Positions 15,730-23,836 of a stretch of 37,415 nucleotides of DNA are shown here, one piece after another (within the stretch, counting starts at the first letter, position 1; the number at the start of each line of letters is the position of its first letter). This DNA comes from a virus. Under the pieces are notes generated by a model that saw nothing but the letters and a program-made list of their open reading frames with translations, did no database searches and was not told the origin of the DNA. A program made the translations under genes and the position numbers. The stretch spans positions 1 through 37,415 of the IMG/VR virus record IMGVR_UViG_3300032560_000060. One strand, 5' to 3'.

Positions 15730-18570
15730 TCAGTTCTGTATTAAAGTAACATCAGCAGTTCCATTTATATAATCATTCTCAAGGCTCATTAATCTATATT
15801 GAATAGAGCCATTAATGGTTAGAAGTTGGAAGGGCTGTAAAGAATCCCAAGGTGTAGCTGTTGTGCTGTCTGGATAGGTCCAGCTTTGATTAGACAGGCT
15901 CCTGGGCTTGCCAAACCACATAGAAAGGGCATCAGACATAGCCTGGGCTTGTGATACATGCCAGACCATAGGATGTCCAGAGATAGTTAATAGCTTTCCA
16001 CCATCTTGATTAGTTCCACCTTGGCTAATAGGTAATGTATCAGCATAATAAGTTCCATCTTGTGTTTCTACCAATGTAATAGAATAAAAATCAGGCCAAC
16101 ATAAGGTATTGTCTATTTTTGTTTGTAAGATATTGGTTATATTGGTAGCAGTTTCAGAATTGTTTCTGCTAATAATCTTCATTGTTCCATTAGGTAATGG
16201 ATAGGCCATACAGTTTTGAAGCTGGGAAGCATGTTCTATTACTGATAAGGCTGTCTGTCCAGATGGATTAAATCTCTCTACACAGTAAGGAACCACAGTA
16301 TCAACCTGGAATACAGAGCCTCCAAGATGCCCTATAATTCTTCCTGTCTTGCTTGGGTCCCTCATAGCCTGGGCAAAGATTGGGAAGCCTTCTCTAATAG
16401 GTTCTGATAAGGCAATTGATTTATTAGCAGAAGCAGCAGGAGTAGAAGATAATAGGTATGACCATGTTTGAGATATGGTAGAGCCTGAATTATCTTGAGT
16501 TGTTAAACCACCTAAAATAAAACATTGAGTAGAATTAATAGCTACAAATGTATTAGGATAGAAATTAGATACAGTTCCAACATCAAATACAGCAGGAGTA
16601 ATAGATAATGTGGTTCCAGAATAATTTATCTTTGCATAAGCAGAAGAAGATATTAAATAGGCTCCATAAGGTGTAACAGCTAATTCTGGATTTACTATAT
16701 TAGATGGTATATTACATTGATACATAGCAGAGCCAGTATCTATTTCTAATTTTCCATCTATGGTTACACCAAGAATAGAACCAGCAGGACCAGTAGGGAA
16801 GTTTGAAATGCTACTTAACTTGTTTGTAAATCTCCATGTTAGATTTGTGCCTGTATTCCATCCTGTTCCATTCCAGGTAGAAGAAACCACCTGTGCTGTA
16901 TTAGAGGCTACTGTAAGCCTTCTCATAGAAAGGTAATCATAGAAAACAAGAGCAGGAAGAGTTATCAAATTAGATGTGGTGGTGCTATCTATCCATCCTG
17001 AAGGCATTTTGGTATAAGGTGCTGTAAATCCACTTATCAGAGCTACAGAGCCAGTATTAGGTGTTGGTCCATTGTCTTGTCCTGTTCCAGAGAAATTGTT
17101 ATAGGCTATATTTCTCCATCTGGCATTAGCTGATAAGGTTTTAGTTTCATAGAACATTAAGCTTGAAGGTGCTGATAATAATTGGTTTGTCCAGTCAGCA
17201 TGTAGGGTAGCTGGATAGCTGGAGTTTCTGTTACTTGTCCATCCAGAATCTATATTTCCTGTAAAGTTTGTAGTTATGCCAGAAATTAAATTACAGCCTG
17301 TTAATGTAGGCTCCATATCAGAAATAGAAGATAAAGAACATGAATTAGAATTATAAGGCTGTGAAGAGACAAAACCAAATATAGGTTCAATGGTTTGAGC
17401 CTGGGTAAATCTTGATAGGTCTAAATTGAAGGGTAGAGTAGCCTTTGTTAAGATGGTTCTAACATCAGTCATTACTACATCATTAGCTGTATCAGTGTCA
17501 AAATATATTCTGATATTAGCAGAAGGGTCCAAGTTTGTAATATCTTCTTTGACATAAATATAACAAGCTTCAGGATTTACAGCTAATACTGTATAAGTAG
17601 CAGAGTATGTTCCATTGACACAACAAAGAATATCACCAGGAATAATACCATTTACAGAATCTAAATAGATATAGCTATGGGCATTATCTTTAGCTAATAC
17701 AGTGAAATAAGAATTGGCAGTTGTATTAGCAGCTTGAACAGTAAATGATTTTTGATAGAAGGAAGAGTAGACATTTCCACCACCTCCAACAATAGTTGAA
17801 TTAGAATCTAAAGATGAACCACCAGAGCCAGCAGCAGTAGGCCAAGGTGTGTTAGATAAAACAATGGCAGATAAAACAGAACCATTAGCTACCCAATTAG
17901 GTAGACTTGCATAAGATAAATAGCCTATACCTGCTAAAGCCTGCCAACCATAAGAAGGTGATAAAATAACATCAATTACATTATAGGTATTTGCTACACC
18001 ATTGGTTTGAAAGCTGATTTGGTCGCCAGGAGAAACAGCCTGTGTAGCATCCCCTACAAAGAAGATATAATTGTTATATTGATTGATACCATGATAATTA
18101 ATTATCTCACCATAAGCAGAATAGCCTGTAAATGGGTATGAAGATTTAGCATTATTAGATGTAGGATTGGGCCTTTGCCATCCTGCTAAATATTGATTAG
18201 CTAATTCAATAGACCAATCTTGAGCAGATAATTCTATTGAATAACCACTTGCTGAATTATGCTGAACAATATTTGTAGGGTCAATGATACCAGTAAAAAC
18301 AATATTGCTATCAACAGTTAAGGTAATGTATGGAGGATATAAGGCATTTGTAGAAGCTAATTGTGTCTGTATAAAGGTCCAGGCAGAGCCAGTAGGGTCT
18401 GTAAACTCTACTGTTAAATCACTTGGTTTAATCTTGGTTAGCTGGTCGCCACTATCTAAACTCCATGATTGTTTACCTATCTTTGTTACAGGATAACCAG
18501 TAACCAATAGGTTATTGCCTATCATAGCTGTGCCAAGGTTCTGATATAGATTTACCACCAATGACCGCAT
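15730..18570 (-). CDS. Tail hub / baseplate protein with large central insertion
   Basis: 946 residues. The start (WSLDSGDQLTKIKPSDLTVEFTDPTGSAW, then ITLTVDSNIVFTGIIDP and YSIELSAQDWSIELANQYLAG) looks like the first domains of siphophage tail hub proteins. Hub-like sequence resumes near residue 780 (SGQTALSVIEHASQLQNCMAYPLPNG then KIISRN). Between them are several hundred beta-rich, Ser/Thr/Asn-rich residues, including kelch-like patches (CFILGGLTTQDN), which suggest an inserted propeller or carbohydrate-binding module. It would sit at the distal end of the tail tube. The gene follows tape measure plus GIY-YIG, and its ATG overlaps the GIY-YIG stop (TAATG). Confidence 0.65.
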   Translation of the reverse strand: MRSLVVNLYQNLGTAMIGNNLLVTGYPVTKIGKQSWSLDSGDQLTKIKPSDLTVEFTDPTGSAWTFIQTQLASTNALYPPYITLTVDSNIVFTGIIDPTNIVQHNSASGYSIELSAQDWSIELANQYLAGWQRPNPTSNNAKSSYPFTGYSAYGEIINYHGINQYNNYIFFVGDATQAVSPGDQISFQTNGVANTYNVIDVILSPSYGWQALAGIGYLSYASLPNWVANGSVLSAIVLSNTPWPTAAGSGGSSLDSNSTIVGGGGNVYSSFYQKSFTVQAANTTANSYFTVLAKDNAHSYIYLDSVNGIIPGDILCCVNGTYSATYTVLAVNPEACYIYVKEDITNLDPSANIRIYFDTDTANDVVMTDVRTILTKATLPFNLDLSRFTQAQTIEPIFGFVSSQPYNSNSCSLSSISDMEPTLTGCNLISGITTNFTGNIDSGWTSNRNSSYPATLHADWTNQLLSAPSSLMFYETKTLSANARWRNIAYNNFSGTGQDNGPTPNTGSVALISGFTAPYTKMPSGWIDSTTTSNLITLPALVFYDYLSMRRLTVASNTAQVVSSTWNGTGWNTGTNLTWRFTNKLSSISNFPTGPAGSILGVTIDGKLEIDTGSAMYQCNIPSNIVNPELAVTPYGAYLISSSAYAKINYSGTTLSITPAVFDVGTVSNFYPNTFVAINSTQCFILGGLTTQDNSGSTISQTWSYLLSSTPAASANKSIALSEPIREGFPIFAQAMRDPSKTGRIIGHLGGSVFQVDTVVPYCVERFNPSGQTALSVIEHASQLQNCMAYPLPNGTMKIISRNNSETATNITNILQTKIDNTLCWPDFYSITLVETQDGTYYADTLPISQGGTNQDGGKLLTISGHPMVWHVSQAQAMSDALSMWFGKPRSLSNQSWTYPDSTTATPWDSLQPFQLLTINGSIQYRLMSLENDYINGTADVTLIQN

Positions 18571-19046
18571 TATACTACCTTATTCCATCTTTTATAAACT
18601 GCTTCAGATATTTTAGCTTTATGTTCCTGTGTTTTTGGTTTAGACATTTTAGCTATTGTTTCTTTAGATTTTAATTTTCCTGTGTGGGATATAGACATTT
18701 TATTTTTTGTTTTTATAGACATTTGTTGCTTAGCAATAGACATTTTTTCTTTTGTTTCTTGTGATAAATTCCACTTACATCCTAAATTTGAACCAGCTAT
18801 TTTACATATGTTGTATTCTGGTTTAAATATGTTTATACATTTCTGTTCAAAGTATAGTAAATCAACCTTTATAGGATTACAATTAGCAAGTATTTCAAAT
18901 ATAAAATTTTCTTTGCCATATTTATTAAATGCTGCTGTTAGATGTTTGTTGTATTTACCTGACCATCTTTTTTCAATGTTAACAGATGAACCAATATAAC
19001 ATTTATTGTTAATTGTATTAGTAATAATATATATTCCAGATGACAT
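18570..19046 (-). CDS. GIY-YIG homing endonuclease (free-standing, first copy)
   Basis: 158 residues. GIY at 4-6, YIG at 17-19, catalytic R27 and E67 (LLYFEQK) are all present. The C-terminal half has NUMOD3-like DNA-binding units (LSQETKEKMSIAKQ, then SKETIAKMSKPK and TQEHKAKISEAV). Such enzymes cut an allele lacking the gene and spread by repair. It is inserted between the tape measure and hub genes, with no intron features. Its stop overlaps the hub start as TAATG, so it has been fitted into the operon without breaking it. AAGG lies about 10 bases before the start. Confidence 0.88.
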   Translation of the reverse strand: MSSGIYIITNTINNKCYIGSSVNIEKRWSGKYNKHLTAAFNKYGKENFIFEILANCNPIKVDLLYFEQKCINIFKPEYNICKIAGSNLGCKWNLSQETKEKMSIAKQQMSIKTKNKMSISHTGKLKSKETIAKMSKPKTQEHKAKISEAVYKRWNKVV

Positions 19047-19061
19047 TATTAAACCTTATTT

Positions 19062-21452
19062 CTAATTGTTGCGGCGACCATAACTATTCAAATGCTTCTG
19101 TATCATGTTTCCAATTAATCTACTGGATTCTACAGACTCACCAGCTATTACAGCACCAGATAGATTTACATGAACAGCTTGACCACCAGGAGTAGCACCA
19201 GAGGCAGGAGAATAAGAATTAGAGCTACCCTGATAAGCTTGACTCTGGACTATTGCCCTATACATGGAAGCACCAGAGGCTACTAACTGCCTTGTGACTT
19301 CCATAAAATCATGCTTTGGCGCTATCAATTCAGGCCCAGCTTCACCCATCAGAGACAGGGTAGGGGAAGTGACCAAACCTCCTGTAGCATGGGCTGTAAT
19401 GGCTTGATTGGCTGCTGAAGAGGCTGTGAAGCCAGATGTGATAGCTGCTATCTGGGCTTCAGCCAGGGCCATACCAGCAAAGGGAATGTAGGCATATGCT
19501 GAATAAGATTCGGCTGTAGCTGTGTCAAGAGCAGAAGCAGCTTTGGTAGCTGCTGCTGCTTTATATCCTACTGCTTCCTGGATAGAGGAAATAATTGATT
19601 TAGCAGCCATATCAGCAAATACATTAACAACAGATGATAAAATAGATTGAAATATAGACTTTATAGCCTGTCCTAATTTCTGGTGTTCCAATATCATAGA
19701 AGATATAGCTTTACTTGCTGCTGATTCAGCACTATTCCACATTGTTGTATAATATTTATTTTGTTCTTTTGCTAATTCTAAAGTTAGCTTATTCTGCTCT
19801 TGATTATGTTTCAGGGTAAGCTTTTGAATGTCATTCTTTAGCTTTTGCTCTTCTGCTATATCTATATTTCCAGCAGCTTTTCTTAATGTAATGCTATCAT
19901 TAATAGCTTTGACTTCTTCATTATATTTTAATGTATCTAAAGCCTTTAATTGTGTTAATTCTTGAGTAGCTGATATAATACCTAATTTAGCTCTGTTTGA
20001 TATATCTTGTTCTAATAATGTATATCTTGCTGCTGCTATTTCTTTCTCACCAGCTAATTTTTCTTGATCATATCTTTTATTTATTTCTTTCCATTTATTG
20101 TTTCTTTCTTCCTGCTCTTTAGCCATATCAATATCATTTTTATTCTGTTCTTTGATGGCATCATTAGCTGCTTTTTGAGCTACTATTTTATCTTGTTCTG
20201 TTCCTATAATACCTTTTAAAGCTAAATCATATCTGAAGGCTGCTAATTCACCTTCTTTAAGCAGGATATTTTCTCTTGTTTGTGCTTCTGTAGCACTCTT
20301 AACAGCTTCTCTATGTGCTTCTGCTGCTTTCTGCCTTTCTTCTGCTGCTTTCTTATCTTTTTCTGCTTTTTGTGGGTCATATGATAAACCACTACTATGA
20401 ACCAAGCCAGCTCTAACAAGTTCAATTTGAAGCATTTTTTCATTTTCTATTCTTGCTTTTTCCATTGAAGATAAATAAGACTCTAATGCTTTTTTTTCTT
20501 CTTCTCTATTTTCAACAGTTGTTTTAGTTAGCTGTCTATCATTACCTATAACCTCTATTGTTGTTTCTGACCTTTTTATTAACCCTTTATTAATTGCATC
20601 ATTAATAATAATTGTTTCATTTGCATATTTTAATGTATCTGTTTTAATTTTTTCTAAAGCAATAGAGTGTTGAATTGAACCATCAGAAATTAATTTCTGT
20701 GATAGTTTTTCTTGTATGTCTGTTTCACCTTTTGCTTTTGTTAGTTCCTTTTGTAGTTTTATACTTTCATTTGTAATAATATTTGTTTCATTACCAAGGT
20801 TTTTGCCTTCTTCTCTTCTTTCATCAATTTCTTTTAGAATAGCAGCAAAGGCTAAACCAGATTTACCAAAAGCATCTAATAATAGCTGGTCCCTGCTGGT
20901 AGCATCACCATATGATTCCATTTTGGATACTACAGCATGAATATATTCACCTAATGTAGCATGTTTAAGAGCATTTTCATCAGTAAAAACACTATTAGCT
21001 ACTAAGGCTTCTGAATGTTGTTTAATGCCTCTTTCCATTCCTTTAACAATATCATTCAAATCTTCAGTTTTACCACCAGCTAAGGCTATAGTTGCTACCC
21101 ATTCATTAAACTCCCGAGTAGACATACCAGCAGTAATAGAAAGCTGTTTATAATTTTCTACCAACTTACCAGTATTTTCAATAGACTTTGGTATTATTTC
21201 TATGATAGACTTAATGCCTTCTATAATTAAGCCTAAAGTCTTTTCAGCAGCACCAGCCAAGGTTCCAAAACCTATAGCAGCTTGAGCTATAGATTTAATG
21301 CTCAAATGTTCAAAGGCTTCAGACAGAGCATCTACATCTTGTTTCTTTGCTGTAAACTTGGCTATTCTTGCTTCAGCTTCTACCAGGGCTGCTACCAATG
21401 AAGCATTATCACCTTCAATTGTAACCTTCAAATTATTGTTATTGTCTGCCAT
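19062..21452 (-). CDS. Tail tape measure protein
   Basis: 796 residues that set tail length and line the tail lumen. Long helical stretches rich in Ala, Lys and Glu (about 330-590), hydrophobic segments (about 58-90 and 640-690) and the characteristic C-terminal ATGGLVTSPTLSLMGEAGPELIAP are visible. At roughly 1.5 angstrom per residue, the family rule of thumb, it predicts a tail of about 120 nm. AAGGA lies 7 bases upstream, and the start is 9 bases after the end of the frameshifted chaperone frame, the classical arrangement. Confidence 0.93.
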   Translation of the reverse strand: MADNNNNLKVTIEGDNASLVAALVEAEARIAKFTAKKQDVDALSEAFEHLSIKSIAQAAIGFGTLAGAAEKTLGLIIEGIKSIIEIIPKSIENTGKLVENYKQLSITAGMSTREFNEWVATIALAGGKTEDLNDIVKGMERGIKQHSEALVANSVFTDENALKHATLGEYIHAVVSKMESYGDATSRDQLLLDAFGKSGLAFAAILKEIDERREEGKNLGNETNIITNESIKLQKELTKAKGETDIQEKLSQKLISDGSIQHSIALEKIKTDTLKYANETIIINDAINKGLIKRSETTIEVIGNDRQLTKTTVENREEEKKALESYLSSMEKARIENEKMLQIELVRAGLVHSSGLSYDPQKAEKDKKAAEERQKAAEAHREAVKSATEAQTRENILLKEGELAAFRYDLALKGIIGTEQDKIVAQKAANDAIKEQNKNDIDMAKEQEERNNKWKEINKRYDQEKLAGEKEIAAARYTLLEQDISNRAKLGIISATQELTQLKALDTLKYNEEVKAINDSITLRKAAGNIDIAEEQKLKNDIQKLTLKHNQEQNKLTLELAKEQNKYYTTMWNSAESAASKAISSMILEHQKLGQAIKSIFQSILSSVVNVFADMAAKSIISSIQEAVGYKAAAATKAASALDTATAESYSAYAYIPFAGMALAEAQIAAITSGFTASSAANQAITAHATGGLVTSPTLSLMGEAGPELIAPKHDFMEVTRQLVASGASMYRAIVQSQAYQGSSNSYSPASGATPGGQAVHVNLSGAVIAGESVESSRLIGNMIQKHLNSYGRRNN

Positions 21453-21461
21453 CTATTATCC

Positions 21462-21797
21462 TTAATCTTCTAAATCTTCTAACCATTCTGGAGGCTGTGG
21501 AGGCTCTGGTAATTCCTTACTATTCTGAAATAAGGGCAGAGAAGAGTAATATAAAAGCTGTTGATGCCTATATATTTCTAAATCTTCCTTCTGTAATAAA
21601 TCATCTAACATAATTAAAGCAATATCTGCTGGTAGGTCTAAAGCTGCTTCTAATCCACCAGCAATAGGGCTTAACTTTCTTGCAACTCCAAACCTAAAGA
21701 CTGTTTCAGTGTCTTGGTTTTCATAGCTTGAATCTGATTTACTTCCTCTGCTGATAATCCTGAAACTATAAGAGAAAATCTTTTTGACCCTTGAATA
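21462..21797 (-). other. Frameshift extension of the tail assembly chaperone (GT-type product)
   Basis: A -1 frame relative to the 21671 gene is open from about 21840 to a stop at 21462-21464 and has no usable start codon with a ribosome binding site. It encodes RKLSPIAGGLEAALDLPADI, then helices and a PEPPQPPEWLEDLED end, right before the tape measure. This is the place and frame of lambda T. The best heptamer is T_TTT_TTT at 21803-21797, read in frame over F75-F76; slipping there would give a product of about 187 residues. A later slip nearer the end of the first frame would be more usual, but I see no clear heptamer there. Confidence 0.65.
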
Positions 21798-22024
21798 AAA
21801 AAACCAAGCAGTTTTGCTACCTCTTCAGGGTCCATATCATAAGCTTGGTCTATAAAAGGCTGTAAGATATCCTTATTACCAGCTATAAATAATTTAAGAC
21901 TGTTTTCATCTGCTAAAGAGATAGCAGCCATTTGAACAAAGGCTTTATTATCATTCTTCATAGCAGCTTCTAACCAGGGCTGTGCCAACTCTAACTTCCT
22001 CAAACTAAATCCTGTATTACTCAT
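21671..22024 (-). CDS. Tail assembly chaperone (lambda G-like)
   Basis: 117 residues, mostly helical, encoded between the major tail protein and the tape measure, the invariant place of the G-type chaperone that coats the tape measure during tail assembly. It ends GLELQES and is overlapped by a -1 frame that continues to the tape measure. GAGGAATT precedes the ATG, and an AGAATTACTT motif lies 22 bases upstream. Sequence alone is not diagnostic; position and frameshift layout carry the call. Confidence 0.75.
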   Translation of the reverse strand: MSNTGFSLRKLELAQPWLEAAMKNDNKAFVQMAAISLADENSLKLFIAGNKDILQPFIDQAYDMDPEEVAKLLGFFIQGSKRFSLIVSGLSAEEVNQIQAMKTKTLKQSLGLELQES

Positions 22025-22045
22025 AATTCCTCTATATATTCTATT

Positions 22046-22055
22046 AAGTAATTCT
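22046..22055 (-). promoter_or_regulatory. AGAATTACTT motif upstream of the chaperone gene
   Basis: Copy of the recurrent motif between the terminator that follows the major tail gene and the chaperone ribosome binding site. After a terminator, a new promoter would be expected about here. Confidence 0.55.
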
Positions 22056-22068
22056 TGCTTATTTAGAC

Positions 22069-22098
22069 AAAAAAGAAGGGTCCATTTCTGAACCCTTC
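22069..22098 (-). terminator. Leftward terminator after the major tail protein gene
   Basis: On the minus strand, GAAGGGTTC pairs with GGACCCTTC (one mismatch) followed by TTTTTT. It would limit transcription of downstream tail genes relative to the abundant tail tube protein. Confidence 0.8.
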
Positions 22099-22123
22099 AA
22101 AGTATTAATTATTATGTTATTAA

Positions 22124-22804
22124 TTATAGTCCAGCAGCAGTTACATCATCTGTTAGAGCCACTGGAGGCATCGGTCCTGAACCAATTAAGGTCATATCAC
22201 AAATAGCTTCTGCTGTCATTTTGACTGTAGCAGCACTCTTTTTATCAATCTTTAAGGTCCAATCTGGAGTAATGGTAGCATATGGAATATAGATATTTCT
22301 GTATTCCTGAACAGCACCAGCAGAAACAATTTCTGAAGGGTATCTTATTAACATGGCTACATAAAGAGGCACAGACTGGCGACCAAGCATAACAGTCTTT
22401 CTCCCAGCAACTCCTGTAGCTGCTGTGGTGGTGAAGGTATCACCAGTGAGGGCAGAGAAGGCATCAATTATCTTGTTAGCATCCAAATCTTTATAGGCCC
22501 AGGTGACAGAAACTTCAGATACACTGTTAGCTACTTTATATTTTCCACCCATGTTAGGGTCATATTCTACTTTATCTTGTTTTACCTTAACTTCAATACC
22601 AGCAGCATCAATATCAGAGTAGATAGAAGGTATTAAAACCCTATCTGCATCTGTAGCTGCATCAGAATAAAAGAGACTCTTTACATTGGTTACTCTTACA
22701 GCATCAGAGGCACCTGTATAACCACCAGTAGGATAAGCTACAAGATAAACCTGTGCTGGTCCTACAATTTTCTTACTTTGATTTAATGTTCCTACAACTG
22801 CCAT
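22124..22804 (-). CDS. Major tail (tube) protein
   Basis: 226 residues, beta-rich, between the tail terminator gene and the G-type chaperone, the lambda V position. It starts MAVVGTLNQSKKIVGPAQVY and has VTWAYKDLDANKIIDAFSAL plus a Thr-rich loop (TGDTFTTTAATGVAG), consistent with a siphophage tube subunit that polymerises around the tape measure. AAAGGA lies 9 bases upstream. A strong terminator follows directly, as expected for a very abundant product. The function rests mostly on order. Confidence 0.8.
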   Translation of the reverse strand: MAVVGTLNQSKKIVGPAQVYLVAYPTGGYTGASDAVRVTNVKSLFYSDAATDADRVLIPSIYSDIDAAGIEVKVKQDKVEYDPNMGGKYKVANSVSEVSVTWAYKDLDANKIIDAFSALTGDTFTTTAATGVAGRKTVMLGRQSVPLYVAMLIRYPSEIVSAGAVQEYRNIYIPYATITPDWTLKIDKKSAATVKMTAEAICDMTLIGSGPMPPVALTDDVTAAGL

Positions 22805-22815
22805 TTATATATCCT

Positions 22816-23028
22816 TTATAAAATGTTTTCTTCTATAGGTAATTCTATTTCTACCTTATTTTCTACTACTGTTTCTACTTGTTTAATTTCTTCTACTGCT
22901 TCTACTACCTTAACACCTGGAAGGGCAAGATATTTATCTACATCTGATTCTATTACTTCTATTTCTTCCATAAGAGGAAGCCATAAACCTTCAATAAGAT
23001 AATTTTCTATTGTTGATATCAATTTCAT
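22816..23028 (-). CDS. Small acidic tail-region protein
   Basis: 70 residues, strongly acidic, with alternating Val/Glu repeats in the second half (VVEAVEEIKQVETVVENKVEIELP). It lies between the tail terminator and major tail genes with short gaps, so it belongs to the same transcript. It reads as an amphipathic helix and might be a small assembly factor. The repeat style resembles the VIEK stretch of the 2760 gene product. I do not recognise it. Confidence 0.5.
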   Translation of the reverse strand: MKLISTIENYLIEGLWLPLMEEIEVIESDVDKYLALPGVKVVEAVEEIKQVETVVENKVEIELPIEENIL

Positions 23029-23040
23029 TCTATTACTCTC

Positions 23041-23457
23041 TTATGTAAAATATTCTATTTCTAAATCTAATGAAGCACCACAGATTTGACCTTGGCTTAT
23101 TTGTTCATTAGCCCATTGGATAGACTGTCTTTCAACATATACAGCTAAACCATTTAATGTTCTATCAGCTTTAATAGCATCAGATATAGAATTAATAACA
23201 GGAGAACAGACAATAGAAGCAGGACCACCTAACATTCTTAATTCAATTCTTAATGCTAATTTCTTCTTCTCACTATTACTTGAGCTATCATCATAAATAA
23301 ACTCTTCTCTAACTGGATACACAGCTATAGCAGGTAGGTCTGAATATATAAGGTTTAGAGGCTCATCATTATTTATATTTGTTATAGAATAGGTAGATAC
23401 AGCAGATGTTATATCTGATATTACCTGTGCTATAATTGCTACATTGTTTGTAAACAT
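23041..23457 (-). CDS. Tail terminator protein (lambda U-like)
   Basis: 138 residues with LRIELRMLGG, DAIKADRTLNGLAVYVERQSIQW and a C-terminal GASLDLEIEYFT, the pattern of siphophage tail terminator proteins, which cap the finished tail tube and join it to the head. It is followed by the small acidic gene and the major tail gene, and its ATG overlaps the preceding stop (TAATG). Length and position agree with the family. Confidence 0.8.
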   Translation of the reverse strand: MFTNNVAIIAQVISDITSAVSTYSITNINNDEPLNLIYSDLPAIAVYPVREEFIYDDSSSNSEKKKLALRIELRMLGGPASIVCSPVINSISDAIKADRTLNGLAVYVERQSIQWANEQISQGQICGASLDLEIEYFT

Positions 23458-23765
23458 TAATTAGCCTTACTTATATACATTTTTAATTCTAAACCATTAT
23501 TTAATGTGATATACTTGTTAATTTTATAATTAATATCATCAATCAATATATTATCATTATTCTTTATTGTGCCTAATGAGCCTGTAGCTATTGTAAATGT
23601 TAGAGAAGTATCATTTACAGCATATTGCTTATTATTCATCTGTAAGGCTTCTGTAGGTTCATTAAATAGAATACCATAGGTGGTATAACCATTATATTCA
23701 GCCTTGATACCAGCCTTTTTCATTACATATGTTAAATGTTTGCTAAATAAGTCATTCATATTCAT
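23457..23765 (-). CDS. Head-tail joining protein (lambda FII-like)
   Basis: 102 residues with an N-terminal helix (MNDLFSKHLTYVMKKAG) and then a beta domain (GYTTYGILFNEPTE to LELKMYISKAN) typical of small head-tail connector subunits of the FII group. It lies between the capsid and tail terminator genes, as in lambda. The stop overlaps the next ATG as TAATG. A terminator-like hairpin lies upstream, between it and the capsid gene. Confidence 0.75.
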   Translation of the reverse strand: MNMNDLFSKHLTYVMKKAGIKAEYNGYTTYGILFNEPTEALQMNNKQYAVNDTSLTFTIATGSLGTIKNNDNILIDDINYKINKYITLNNGLELKMYISKAN

Positions 23766-23781
23766 AGATAACCTCTAAAGA

Positions 23782-23820
23782 TAAAAGCCAGCACCAGTTT
23801 TCAGGTGATACTGGCTTTTA
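23782..23820 (-). terminator. Terminator-like hairpin after the capsid gene
   Basis: TAAAAGCCAG pairs perfectly with CTGGCTTTTA, with a second inner CACC/GGTG pairing. The stem is flanked by A and T runs on both sides, so it could act in either direction. It separates the very abundant capsid message from the connector genes. Confidence 0.75.
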
Positions 23821-23836
23821 TTTAATCAATTAGCTA

